Assembly (NCBI GenBank): GCA_041394145.1 | Contig: JAWKIW010000013.1 | Coordinates: 62,001-126,000 of the forward strand | Length of the DNA stretch: 64,000 bases | Source: JAWKIW01 sp041394145 | Lineage (GTDB): Bacteria; Actinomycetota; Acidimicrobiia; Acidimicrobiales; Acidimicrobilacustridaceae | Reading direction: 5' to 3' | Shown: positions 49,739-58,285 of the stretch, piece after piece | How positions within the stretch are numbered: position 1 is the stretch's first letter | Layout of the letters: every line of letters starts with the position of its first letter | The notes under the pieces: generated by a model | The model's input: the letters and a program-made list of their open reading frames with translations, nothing else | Told to the model about the DNA's origin: nothing | The model's database searches: none | Made by a program: the position numbers and the translations under genes

Positions 49739-52120
49739 ATGCTGGGTCGCATCGGACGGTGGTGCTTCCGACACCGGTGGGCGACGGTCGGCCTGTGGGT
49801 GGCGGCGCTCGTGGTGCTGTCGGGCGTCGCCGGGTCCGCCGGCGCCCGGTTCTCCGACGAACGGGGGATCCCGAGCTCGGAGTCGGCCGACGGCTTCGCC
49901 ATCCTCGAGCAGTCCTTCGGACGGGAGGCCGGCGGGGTCCAGAGCGGCACGGTCGTGTTCACCGCCGACCGCCCCGTCACCGATCCCGCGGTCCGCTCGC
50001 TGATCGAGCCCTACCTCGCCCAGATCGCCACGCTCGAGGGCGTGACCTCGGTGGTGAGCCCCTACGACCCGATGGGCGCGCGGCAGATCGCCACCAGGGG
50101 CGACCGCGCCGGCGAGCTTGCGTACGCCCGCGTCAACGTCAGCCCCGATCTCGACCAGGTGCAGGCCGCCGAGCTCGGCAAGAAGCTCCGCGAGGCGGCA
50201 CCGACGGTGCCGGGTGGGCAGGTCGAGGTGGGCGGGCAGGTCTTCGCCGAGTTCACCCCGCCCAACTCCGAGGCCGTCGGCCTCGCCTTCGCCGTCGTCG
50301 TGCTCATCCTGGCCTTCGGCTCGGTGCTCGCCATGGGCCTCCCGATCGGCGTCGCCCTCGCCGGGGTGGGCACCGGTGCCGCCCTCATCACGCTGCTGTC
50401 GCACGTGATGACCATCCCGGAGTTCTCCACGACCATCGGCGCCATGATCGGTCTGGGCGTGGGCATCGACTACGCCCTGTTCATCGTCACCCGCTACCGC
50501 GAGGGCCTGCACAAGGGCATGGCCCCCGTCGACGCGACCGGTGTCGCCATGGACACGGCCGGTCGGGCCGTGCTCTTCGCCGGCCTCACCGTGGTGATCT
50601 CGCTGCTCGGCATGCTGTTGATCGGGCTGAGCTTCGTGTCCGGCCTCGGCATCGCCGCCGCCACCACGGTGCTGGTCACGATGATCGCCTCCACCACACT
50701 GCTCCCGGCGCTGCTGGGCCTGGCCGGGGAGCGGGTCGAGGTCACCCGCTGGCGCGGCCTCATCGCCGCCGGCTTCGTCGCGGTGGCGCTGCTCGGGGCC
50801 GGGCTCAAGATCCAGCCGCTGCTCATCGGCCTGCCCCTCGCCGTGGTGGTGGTGCTGGCCGGGTTCGTGGTCGGCCCGCTCAAGAAGCAGGTCCCCCAGC
50901 GCCACCGCAAGCCGGTGCGCGACACGACGGCCTACAAGTGGAGCCGGGTGATCCAGGCGCGGCCGTGGACCGCCGCCATCGGCGGCACCATCGTGCTGCT
51001 GGTGCTCGCCGCGCCGGCGCTGTCGCTGCACCTCGGCTTCTCCGACGAAGGCAACTTCCCCGGCCGACACGAGCACCAAGCGTGCGTACGACCTCATCGC
51101 CGACGGCTTCGGGGCCGGCTTCAACGGCCCCTTCCTCGTCGTGACGAAGGTCGACGGGGCCCAGGACCTCGCGACGCTGGTCGAGCTGTCCAAGGCGCTC
51201 GCCGCCACGCCGGGCGTGGCCGAGGTGTCGCCGCCGGTCCCGAACGACCCCGCGGCGCCGACCGCCGCGCTGATCCAGGTCGTGCCCACGACCGCCCCAC
51301 AGGACGTCGCCACCGAGGACCTCGTCAACCGGCTGCGGACCGAGGTCGTTCCGCCGCCGTGCAGGGCACGGACCTCCAGCCCAAGGTCAGCGGGTTCGTG
51401 CCCATCGCCATCGACTTCAGCTCCTACCTCGCCGGTCGGATGGTTGCGTTCTTCGCCGTCGTGCTGGCGCTGTCGTTCCTGCTGCTGATGGCGGTGTTCC
51501 GGTCGGTGCTGGTGCCGCTGAAGGCGGTGATCATGAACATGCTCTCGCTGGCGGCCGCCTACGGCATCGCCGTGGCGATCTTCCAGTGGGGATGGGGCGG
51601 CTCGCTGCTCGGCATCGCCGGCGCGCCGATCGAGCCCTTCATCCCGATGATGATGTTCGCCATCGTCTTCGGCCTGTCGATGGACTACGAGGTCTTCCTG
51701 CTGTCGCGCATCAAGGAGGAGTACGACCTCACCGGCGACGCCAAGACCTCGGTGGCCGACGGCCTGGCCGCCACCGCCCGGGTCATCACCGCCGCCGCCG
51801 CCATCATGGTCGTCGTCTTCGGCAGCTTCTTGTTCGAGGACAGCCGCATCGTGAAGCTGTTCGGCCTCGGTCTGGCCGTCGCCGTGCTGCTCGACGCCAC
51901 GCTCATCCGCATGCTGCTGGTGCCGGCGACGATGGAGCTGCTGGGTGAGAGGAACTGGTGGCTGCCGCGGTGGCTCGACCGCATCCTGCCCCGCATCTCG
52001 GTCGAGGGCCACGAGGAGGACATCCCGATCAGCCACCTCGAGACCGACGGCTCGTTCGTGCCGGGCGGGGAGTCGCCCGCGGCCGACCGCGAGGCCACTG
52101 AGCCCGAGCCCGTGGGCTGA
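49739..52120 (+). CDS. MMPL/RND family exporter
   Basis: A 793-residue proton-driven membrane exporter with the MMPL plan: helix 1, an extracytoplasmic domain, helices 2-6, a second extracytoplasmic domain, helices 7-12. GVGIDYALFIVTRYREGLHK and FGLSMDYEVFLLSRIKEEYD are the two conserved Asp-containing motifs of the proton relay. The ORF stays open, but residues encoded between ~51060 and ~51357 are in the wrong frame. An extra base near 51060 and a missing base near 51357 compensate, and frame 0 there reads FNGPFLVVTKVDGAQDLATL and AATPGVAEVSPPVPNDPAAP. Controlled by the divergent TetR. Confidence 0.9.
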   Translation: MLGRIGRWCFRHRWATVGLWVAALVVLSGVAGSAGARFSDERGIPSSESADGFAILEQSFGREAGGVQSGTVVFTADRPVTDPAVRSLIEPYLAQIATLEGVTSVVSPYDPMGARQIATRGDRAGELAYARVNVSPDLDQVQAAELGKKLREAAPTVPGGQVEVGGQVFAEFTPPNSEAVGLAFAVVVLILAFGSVLAMGLPIGVALAGVGTGAALITLLSHVMTIPEFSTTIGAMIGLGVGIDYALFIVTRYREGLHKGMAPVDATGVAMDTAGRAVLFAGLTVVISLLGMLLIGLSFVSGLGIAAATTVLVTMIASTTLLPALLGLAGERVEVTRWRGLIAAGFVAVALLGAGLKIQPLLIGLPLAVVVVLAGFVVGPLKKQVPQRHRKPVRDTTAYKWSRVIQARPWTAAIGGTIVLLVLAAPALSLHLGFSDEGNFPGRHEHQACVRPHRRRLRGRLQRPLPRRDEGRRGPGPRDAGRAVQGARRHAGRGRGVAAGPERPRGADRRADPGRAHDRPTGRRHRGPRQPAADRGRSAAVQGTDLQPKVSGFVPIAIDFSSYLAGRMVAFFAVVLALSFLLLMAVFRSVLVPLKAVIMNMLSLAAAYGIAVAIFQWGWGGSLLGIAGAPIEPFIPMMMFAIVFGLSMDYEVFLLSRIKEEYDLTGDAKTSVADGLAATARVITAAAAIMVVVFGSFLFEDSRIVKLFGLGLAVAVLLDATLIRMLLVPATMELLGERNWWLPRWLDRILPRISVEGHEEDIPISHLETDGSFVPGGESPAADREATEPEPVG

Positions 52121-52270
52121 CGGGGAGCGACCCGATCGAGCCGCGTCGGCGGGGCTCGGCCGCGGGTTCGTCAACCGCCGAGGTCGGTGTGGTATCCCCG
52201 TGGCCTATGGTTCCCCGCCTCGCCGTGCTCGTCGGCGCTCGTCGGGTGCCGGTCGCTCCGGCCCCCGGGT

Positions 52271-52951
52271 GTGAGGTCGGTCGTGGCTGACGAGGACGCC
52301 GGTGGCCGCCGCACGCACGAGGACCGCCTCGCCGCCCGCCTGCCCGCCGGTGCCATGCAGGAGGCGGCGACCGCCGACGAGCCCGTCGCCGCCGTCCTCG
52401 CCACGTTGACCCCGACCCAACGTCGTCGCCTGCTGCTCGGCGCCATCGCCCGCATCCTGACGCTCACGGTGCTCCTGCTCGTCGTGTACTTCGTGGTGCC
52501 CCTCGAGCGGGACACGTCGGTGTCAGCGCTGGTGCTGCTGGTGCTCGGCATGATCGGCCTCACCGCCATGCTCGTCCACCAGGTGCGGCGGATCCTCACC
52601 TCGCCGATGCCCCAGCTGCGCGCCGTCGAGAGCCTCGCCACCACCGTCCCCCTGTTCATCGTGCTGTTCTCGCTCATCTACGTCGCGATGTCGCAGAGCA
52701 ACCCGGCGAGCTTCAGCGAGCCCATCACCCGGGTCACCGGCCTCTACTTCACGGTCACGGTCCTGGCGACCGTCGGCTTCGGTGACGTCACCGCGGTCAC
52801 CGACTCGGCGCGCATCGTGGTCACCATCCAGATGATCCTCGACCTGGTGCTGATCGGCATCCTCGTGAAGGTGATCCTCGGGGCGTCGCGCATCGGCGTG
52901 CAGCGCCGCCGGGCCGAGGCGACGGGGCACGCGACCCCGGCCGACGGCTGA
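52271..52951 (+). CDS. Two-helix potassium channel-like protein
   Basis: About 226 residues from GTG 52271; GTG 52283 or an earlier start at 52187 are alternatives. After a charged N-terminus there are two hydrophobic helices, a further helix (SLATTVPLFIVLFSLIYVAM) and then YFTVTVLATVGFGDVTAVTD, which holds the K+ selectivity filter TVGFGD, followed by the last helix. This is the ion-channel-2 pore architecture. A TATGGT box at 52206-52211 lies upstream. Substrate K+ is inferred from the filter. Confidence 0.82.
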   Translation: MRSVVADEDAGGRRTHEDRLAARLPAGAMQEAATADEPVAAVLATLTPTQRRRLLLGAIARILTLTVLLLVVYFVVPLERDTSVSALVLLVLGMIGLTAMLVHQVRRILTSPMPQLRAVESLATTVPLFIVLFSLIYVAMSQSNPASFSEPITRVTGLYFTVTVLATVGFGDVTAVTDSARIVVTIQMILDLVLIGILVKVILGASRIGVQRRRAEATGHATPADG

Positions 52952-52962
52952 CGCGTCGTGGT

Positions 52963-53886
52963 TCAGGCGCGGCCCACCTGCTGCAGGGGGTCGAGGGTGC
53001 GCAGGCGGACGTCGGGGGCGAGGCGATCCACCTCGTCGACGAAGCCCTCGAGGTTCACGTTGAACGACAGCCCCATCGGCGCGTCGACGGGGCGGAAGAA
53101 GTCGTCGTGGTGGTGCGGCACCACCGTGGCCGGCTGCAGGAGGCGCAGCGCGCGCGCCACGAAGTCACGGGTGTAGACGCGCCCCGCGATGCCGCACAGG
53201 AAGAGGTCGACGGGCCCGTAGCGGTACTCGTCCTCGACGAGGTTGGCGCTTCCCTGGTGGTAGACGGTGGTGCCACCGACCTCGATGTGGATGCCCCACA
53301 CCGGCCCGCAGCGGTAGGCGTTCATGCCGAGGTGGTCGAGGGCGTCGCAGGTCAGCTCTCCGTCGGAGGGCACGGCCAGCCCGGCCAGCAGCTTCGAGTG
53401 CAGGCTGGGCACGAACCGGACGGTGAACGGCCCGATCTCGTAGCTCCGGTGGGGCTCGACCTCGACGGCCCGGTGGGCCAGCCCGTGCAGGCCCAGCAGG
53501 TGCCGGGCCGACCCCGAGCCGTACACGGTCGCCCCGGTGGCGGCGACCGCCGGCACGTCGACGGCGTGGTCGAAGTGGGTGTGGCCGACGAGCACCGCGT
53601 CGGCGGTCGGCAGGAGCCGCTCGACGAGGGCGTGGTCGGATACCAGCGACGGTGCCCGCAGCGACGTGCGCAGGTCCCGTCGGGTCACGAACGGGTCGAT
53701 CAGCAGGGTGGTGCCGTCACAGGACAGGGCGAAGCCCGCCGTGCCCAGCCACTGCAGGGACAGGCCCGGCGGGAGGTCGATGCCGAGGCGGGCGGCGTTG
53801 CGGTCGGCGCTGACGGACCGGTCGATCGCCGGCCCGCGGCGGGCGCGGGCGATGAGGTGCTCGAGACGGTCGATCGCGGTCGCCAC
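52963..53886 (-). CDS. MBL-fold metal-dependent hydrolase (UlaG/NAPE-PLD-like)
   Basis: A 307-residue protein. QWLGTAGFALSCDGTTLLID opens the fold. The metal motif is VGHTHFDHAVD (H-x-H-x-D-H), with HHHDDFF later as another His-rich ligand region, and YHQGSANLVEDEY lies between. It resembles UlaG-like or N-acylphosphatidylethanolamine-hydrolysing members. GTG start at 53886. It is convergent with the channel gene, with 11 bases between the stops. Confidence 0.85.
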   Translation of the reverse strand: MATAIDRLEHLIARARRGPAIDRSVSADRNAARLGIDLPPGLSLQWLGTAGFALSCDGTTLLIDPFVTRRDLRTSLRAPSLVSDHALVERLLPTADAVLVGHTHFDHAVDVPAVAATGATVYGSGSARHLLGLHGLAHRAVEVEPHRSYEIGPFTVRFVPSLHSKLLAGLAVPSDGELTCDALDHLGMNAYRCGPVWGIHIEVGGTTVYHQGSANLVEDEYRYGPVDLFLCGIAGRVYTRDFVARALRLLQPATVVPHHHDDFFRPVDAPMGLSFNVNLEGFVDEVDRLAPDVRLRTLDPLQQVGRA

Positions 53887-53979
53887 GTCACGAGTCTGCC
53901 CCGCAGGTGGTGCTGCTCGCCCGGCGCGGTCGCCGGCAGTCGACCCCTGGGCGCCGGTCGCCTGCGCCGCTCCCGACGA

Positions 53980-55296
53980 TCAGCCCAGGCCCCGGGGGTC
54001 GGGGGTGAGTGCATGGGCCCGCTCGACGGGGTCGGCGACCGCCCGCTCGACCCGGTCGAGCAGCAGCCGCTGCTGGCGCTCGATGGCGCCGTCACGGTCG
54101 TCGGGCATCGAGTCGAGCAGCTCGTCGAAGGCCGCCTGCAGGCGGCGGCTGATCTGCGGCGAGTCGTCGCCGTACCGGCGGATCTCGGTGAAGGCGAGGT
54201 CGACGTAGGTCGGCCAGTCGGGAAGGGGGCGGATCAGGCGCACCGTGCCGTGCTCATCGAGGTAGATGCCACTCGGCGTCGGTCGGCTGCCGATGCGCCG
54301 GAGCAGGTCGACGAGGCGGTCGATGACCTGCAGCGCGGTCGTGGGGTCGTTCAGCGCCGGTGACAGGGCCCGGATGGCGATGTCGACGAGCTGGCGGAAG
54401 CCGTAGGCCGCATCCTGTCGGTAGGAGCGCTCGACGCCGACGTCGATGCAGCGGGCGAGCTCGCGCGACGAGGGGGAGGTGCCACCGAGGCACTCGATGA
54501 CATCCTCACCGTCCGCGATGTAGTCGCCCACCATGTGCCGCAGCCGGATGACGGTGTCGTGGGCGACCGCCAGGTCGATGAGCCGGTCGATCTCCACGCT
54601 GCGCACCACGCCCGACCCGCCCAGCCCGAGGCGCGCGGTGACCTCATCGGGCAGCACGGCGTCCATGGGCACGTAGCGGGACTCGACGGGGAAGTTCTCC
54701 TCGATCGCTCGCCGCGTCTCGCCGGTGATCCGCTCGATCAGCTCGGAGATGCGCAGGGACCGGATGATGTGGTGGACGAACGCCATGAAGGTGAACACAC
54801 AGGCGAACGCGCCCAGGATCGCCACGAAGCCGCCGAGGGCCGACACCCCGTCGGTGGGCGCAACCGGGACGCCGGTGTCGCTGGTGGTGTCGACGGCGGA
54901 CAGCACGACGAGGCAGTAGGCGAAGGTCGCCAGGAAGATGGCCAGGGTGACCTGGGTGATCCGGTCCCGCACGAAGTTGCGCAGCACCCGCGGCGAGAAC
55001 TGGCTGCTCGCCAGCTGGAAGGCGACGATCGTGATCGAGAACACGACGCCGAGGAAGGTGAGCAGCGACCCGGCGATGGTCGCCAGCAGCGTGCGCAGGT
55101 CGTCGGCGTCGCGGGTGAACCAGCGCGAGCCGCTCACGATCGCCCGCTGGTCGGCGGCGTTGACGGCGAACCCGAGCCCGATCGCCACCACCGTGAACAC
55201 GGCCGGGAGGAACCACAGCGCCCCGCGCAGGTACTCGCGCACGTGCACCAGGCGGGCGTCGTGCAGCTCGTGGGGCAGTGCGTGGCCGACCTGCAT
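53980..55296 (-). CDS. DUF2254 family membrane protein
   Basis: A 438-residue protein. Four transmembrane helices occupy the first ~180 residues (for example FLPAVFTVVAIGLGFAVNAA and TLLATIAGSLLTFLGVVFSI, then ITQVTLAIFLATFAYCLVVL). The ~250-residue cytoplasmic part contains RQLVDIAIRALSPALNDPTT, a hallmark of DUF2254. No biochemical function is established. The ATG at 55296 follows a TAGGCT box by eight bases, so a leaderless mRNA is likely. Confidence 0.88.
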   Translation of the reverse strand: MQVGHALPHELHDARLVHVREYLRGALWFLPAVFTVVAIGLGFAVNAADQRAIVSGSRWFTRDADDLRTLLATIAGSLLTFLGVVFSITIVAFQLASSQFSPRVLRNFVRDRITQVTLAIFLATFAYCLVVLSAVDTTSDTGVPVAPTDGVSALGGFVAILGAFACVFTFMAFVHHIIRSLRISELIERITGETRRAIEENFPVESRYVPMDAVLPDEVTARLGLGGSGVVRSVEIDRLIDLAVAHDTVIRLRHMVGDYIADGEDVIECLGGTSPSSRELARCIDVGVERSYRQDAAYGFRQLVDIAIRALSPALNDPTTALQVIDRLVDLLRRIGSRPTPSGIYLDEHGTVRLIRPLPDWPTYVDLAFTEIRRYGDDSPQISRRLQAAFDELLDSMPDDRDGAIERQQRLLLDRVERAVADPVERAHALTPDPRGLG

Positions 55297-55304
55297 CGGC
55301 CCGA

Positions 55305-55310
55305 AGCCTA
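55305..55310 (-). promoter_or_regulatory. -10 box TAGGCT of the DUF2254 gene
   Basis: TAGGCT on the minus strand ends eight bases before the ATG at 55296. Confidence 0.5.
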
Positions 55311-55504
55311 TGGATCGGCGTCGATCGCGCCGGGGACCCGTCGGTGGGTCCGGGAGCCCGCTGCGCCCAGGGGGACGGTGGGCGTGGACCTTCGGCTCTG
55401 GCCGTCGGTCGTCTGCGGGCGTACGAGGGGGAGGTGGGCAACCGTCGTTGCTGCTCGTCGGTGACGTCGGCCCTACGTCCGCCCTCGGACAGGAGGTCGT
55501 GGCG

Positions 55505-56518
55505 ATGATCGAGCACGACGAACGACAGGTCTCCGAGCTCAACGGCCGGCGTCGGTTCCTGACCAAGGGCGCGCTGGCCGCGGCGGCGGCTGCAGCCGGG
55601 GTGGTGGCGATCAGCGATCAGGCGCAGGCCGCCGACGGCCAGGCCCTTCTCATCGGTCGGGACAACCAGGGGACCGACGGCCGCAGCTCCGTGACCACGC
55701 TCAAGGACTCGGTGTTGCGCGTGGCCACCGTCTACCGCGACCATGCGATCACCGGACAGAACCTCAACGGCGACGGCGTCTACGGCGAGTCCGATTCGAC
55801 GATCGTCGGGGGCGTCGGCGTCCACGGGTTCACGCCGTACGGGGGCGGCAGCGGCGTGTACGGCGAGAACGCCGGGAGCCCGGGCGGCCACGGCGTGCGC
55901 GGCACCTCCGCCTTCGGCGTTGGCGTGGCCGGCGTGGGCGGGTGGGCCGGCGGCTTCGGGGTGGGCCTGCAGGGAGCGGCGCCCACCGGGGCGTCGCTGC
56001 TGCTCGACGGCACGTCCCTGACGATCCCGCCGGCGGGCACCTGGCCGCAGGGGTCCTTCGTGGTGATCGACGGCCACGTCTGGTACTGCTACAGGACCGG
56101 CAGCGGTTCCGCCGCCCGGTGGGTCAAGCTGTCGGGTGCGCCGGTGATCCTGCCGAGCACCTACCGGTCCTACGACTCCCGGCCGGGTGAGGCGCCGCTG
56201 ACCGTCCAGAAGGGCAAGATCACCAACGGCGAGCAGCGGACCAACATCGACCTGACGGTCGCCTCGGGCGGTCAGGTGCCCACCGGCATCTCGGCGGTGA
56301 TCGTCAACCTCACCGCCACGCAGACCGACGCCGCCGGCTTCTTCGCCCTCTACAAGAACGGCACGGCTTGGCCCGGCACCTCCACCATCAACTGGGGCGC
56401 GGTCGACACCAGCGTGGCCAACACGACCGTCGTGGCCGTCGACGCCGCGACCAAGGTGACGGTGCGGGGCGCCGGCTCGGCCCACTGCATCATGGACGTC
56501 ATCGGCTTCCTGCCGTGA
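55505..56518 (+). CDS. Tat-exported surface protein with a C-terminal actinobacterial beta domain
   Basis: A 337-residue protein with an AGGAGG ribosome binding site. The twin-arginine signal is NGRRRFLTKGALAAAAAAAG with a cleavage site near AQA. The middle is glycine-rich with GVYGESDS, GVHGF, GVYGENAG and GVRGTS repeats, as in a short beta-helix. The C-terminal ~120 residues (STYRSYDSRPGEAPLTV, AVIVNLTATQTDAAGFFALY, CIMDVIGFLP) match a domain widespread in exported actinobacterial proteins. No enzymatic residues are seen; it is probably structural or adhesive. Confidence 0.75.
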   Translation: MIEHDERQVSELNGRRRFLTKGALAAAAAAAGVVAISDQAQAADGQALLIGRDNQGTDGRSSVTTLKDSVLRVATVYRDHAITGQNLNGDGVYGESDSTIVGGVGVHGFTPYGGGSGVYGENAGSPGGHGVRGTSAFGVGVAGVGGWAGGFGVGLQGAAPTGASLLLDGTSLTIPPAGTWPQGSFVVIDGHVWYCYRTGSGSAARWVKLSGAPVILPSTYRSYDSRPGEAPLTVQKGKITNGEQRTNIDLTVASGGQVPTGISAVIVNLTATQTDAAGFFALYKNGTAWPGTSTINWGAVDTSVANTTVVAVDAATKVTVRGAGSAHCIMDVIGFLP

Positions 56519-56573
56519 CGGGCGCGCCGTGACGTGCGCGTCGACGGCGGCGCCTCGCCGCCCGCGCCGCGGG

Positions 56574-57773
56574 TCAGGTCGTCGCGTGTCCCTCCGCGCC
56601 GGTGACCGCCGCCGAGGCGACCGCGTCGGCGGCCTCCGTCGTGGCCGGCCGCAGCCGGTAGCCGACGACAGCGCGCCCCGCTCGTCGACGTGACGGGGGC
56701 AGCGGGAGGCGCTCCAGCACCCCGGCGTCCACCAGCACCTCGAGCCCGCGGACCGGGCTGGACGGCGGGTCGCCTCCGAGGGTCGGCTCCATCAGGTCGC
56801 CCGGGTCGAGGAGCCGGCTCAACCAGGCGCGCACCGCCGTGCCGAGACCCTCTTCGTCGAGCCCCGGGTGCCGCCCCGCGATCGCGTCGGCGACCGCGCC
56901 GGCCGCGCGGAGGCGGACCGCCTGGCGCACCGCGGCCTCGGTCGACCACGCGGCCAGGGTGGTGGTGAGCGGCCCGGCGTCGAGCACATCGGGATCCCAG
57001 TGCGGCGTCGTCCACTGGCCGGCGTGGATGGCGTCCAGGTAGGCGCGTCGCCGCTGGCCCACGAGCTCGAGGACCCCGAGGTCGAGGTGGGCGAGCGCCT
57101 GGGAGGCGAGCAGGAGGTACAGCAGACGAGCGGTGCGGCCGTTGCCGTCGGCGAACGGGTGGATCGTCAGCCAGCAGAACGCCGCCCAGCCCGCCACCGC
57201 CAGGGGGTGGTCCGGGAGGGTCGCGGCGTCGGCGACGAGCCGGGTGGTGAGGTGCCGCACCACGGCGGGTGGCGGCGGGTCGTAGGGGCTCCCGGCGAAG
57301 GCCCACCGCCAGGCGTGCACCCGCAGCAGGCCCGGGTTGGTCTCATACGGCCCCGTGGTCCGGCCCTCGGCCAGCGCGTGCAGGACGAACGGCGTCTCGG
57401 GCTGCACCGGGGTGCGATCGATGCCCAGTGCCCCGATCCGGTGCCGGGCCGCCACGTGGTCGAGCGCGGCCCGGGTCGCGGCGAGGCGCTCGACGTCGGT
57501 GGCCGACAGGAAGGCGCGCGGCGCGGGGAACAGCGGTGGGTCGACCGTCCCCGACACGCTCGGCGTCACCCCGGCGAGGCCCTCGAGGCAGCGATCGCCG
57601 TGCCAGAGGCCGACGGCGGCGGCGACCGCCGGTGCCAGCCGGCGGGCCGCGTCGTGCTCCACGTCGTGGGCCTCGTGCCAGCGGTCCAGGAGGTCGTTCC
57701 TCAGGACGGGCACCGGTGGGAGGTCGAGGCGGAGGCGGACCTCGTCGTCGGCGCGGGCGTCGCCGTCGCTCAC
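56574..57773 (-). CDS. Fic domain protein (AMPylase-like)
   Basis: A 399-residue protein. The Fic motif is HPFADGNGRTAR at 205-216, complete with the catalytic His, the phosphate-binding GNG and the final Arg. TNPGLLRVHAWRWAFAGSPY and PPPPAVV at ~145-171 match the region before Fic helices. The C-terminal part probably contains a winged helix (VRGLEVLVDAGVLERLPLP). Fic proteins add AMP or other nucleotides to targets. An inhibitory helix of the S/T-x-x-x-E-G/N type is not evident. Its GTG overlaps the VOC stop, so they form one operon. Confidence 0.88.
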   Translation of the reverse strand: MSDGDARADDEVRLRLDLPPVPVLRNDLLDRWHEAHDVEHDAARRLAPAVAAAVGLWHGDRCLEGLAGVTPSVSGTVDPPLFPAPRAFLSATDVERLAATRAALDHVAARHRIGALGIDRTPVQPETPFVLHALAEGRTTGPYETNPGLLRVHAWRWAFAGSPYDPPPPAVVRHLTTRLVADAATLPDHPLAVAGWAAFCWLTIHPFADGNGRTARLLYLLLASQALAHLDLGVLELVGQRRRAYLDAIHAGQWTTPHWDPDVLDAGPLTTTLAAWSTEAAVRQAVRLRAAGAVADAIAGRHPGLDEEGLGTAVRAWLSRLLDPGDLMEPTLGGDPPSSPVRGLEVLVDAGVLERLPLPPSRRRAGRAVVGYRLRPATTEAADAVASAAVTGAEGHATT

Positions 57774-58177
57774 GGCGCATCGCCGGCGCTCGGCGAGGTG
57801 AACACCAGCGCCGGGGCGACGCCGAAGACCGACGCCGTCGTCTGGGCCGACAGGTGCACCATCGCCGCGCCGTCGACGACCACGCCGGTGCCGCGCTCGG
57901 CGAGCCGGTCGGTCAGCTCGGTCAAGGGCTCGTCGGTGGTGAACACGAGCTGGGAGAGGTTGCAGGCGGGTGGGTTGAGCGCCCGGCGGTCGCCCGTCGC
58001 GGTGGGGTGCAGCAGGGTCACCGCCACCGGCCCGATGTCGACGGTGACCATCTCGGCGTCGAGCGACGGGTGGTCGGCGCGGTCGACCACCTCGAAGCCG
58101 AGCAGGTCCACGAGCAGCTCGAGGGCTCGGTCGAGGTCGTCGACGACGTACTCCAGGGCGACGAGGGTCGGCGGCAT
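57770..58177 (-). CDS. VOC/glyoxalase-fold protein
   Basis: A 135-residue protein with paired beta-alpha-beta units: LVALEYVVDDLDRALELLVD and GFEVVDRADHPSLDAEMVTV in the first half, and NLSQLVFTTDEPLTELTDRL in the second. Metal ligands cannot be assigned confidently. The ATG at 58177 follows TAGGCT by six bases. It heads the operon with the Fic gene. Confidence 0.78.
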   Translation of the reverse strand: MPPTLVALEYVVDDLDRALELLVDLLGFEVVDRADHPSLDAEMVTVDIGPVAVTLLHPTATGDRRALNPPACNLSQLVFTTDEPLTELTDRLAERGTGVVVDGAAMVHLSAQTTASVFGVAPALVFTSPSAGDAP

Positions 58178-58183
58178 GGCGGC

Positions 58184-58189
58184 AGCCTA
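58184..58189 (-). promoter_or_regulatory. -10 box TAGGCT of the VOC-Fic operon
   Basis: TAGGCT on the minus strand ends six bases before the ATG at 58177. A plus-strand TAGCGT at 58212-58217 may serve the divergent P450. Confidence 0.5.
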
Positions 58190-58285
58190 TTGGGGGGTCT
58201 TCGGCGCGGCGCTAGCGTTGCGGCGCGAGGGTCCGCCGGCCGGACGCTCGGCGGCCGGTGGGCCGCGGCGACCCACGGGGGGACG

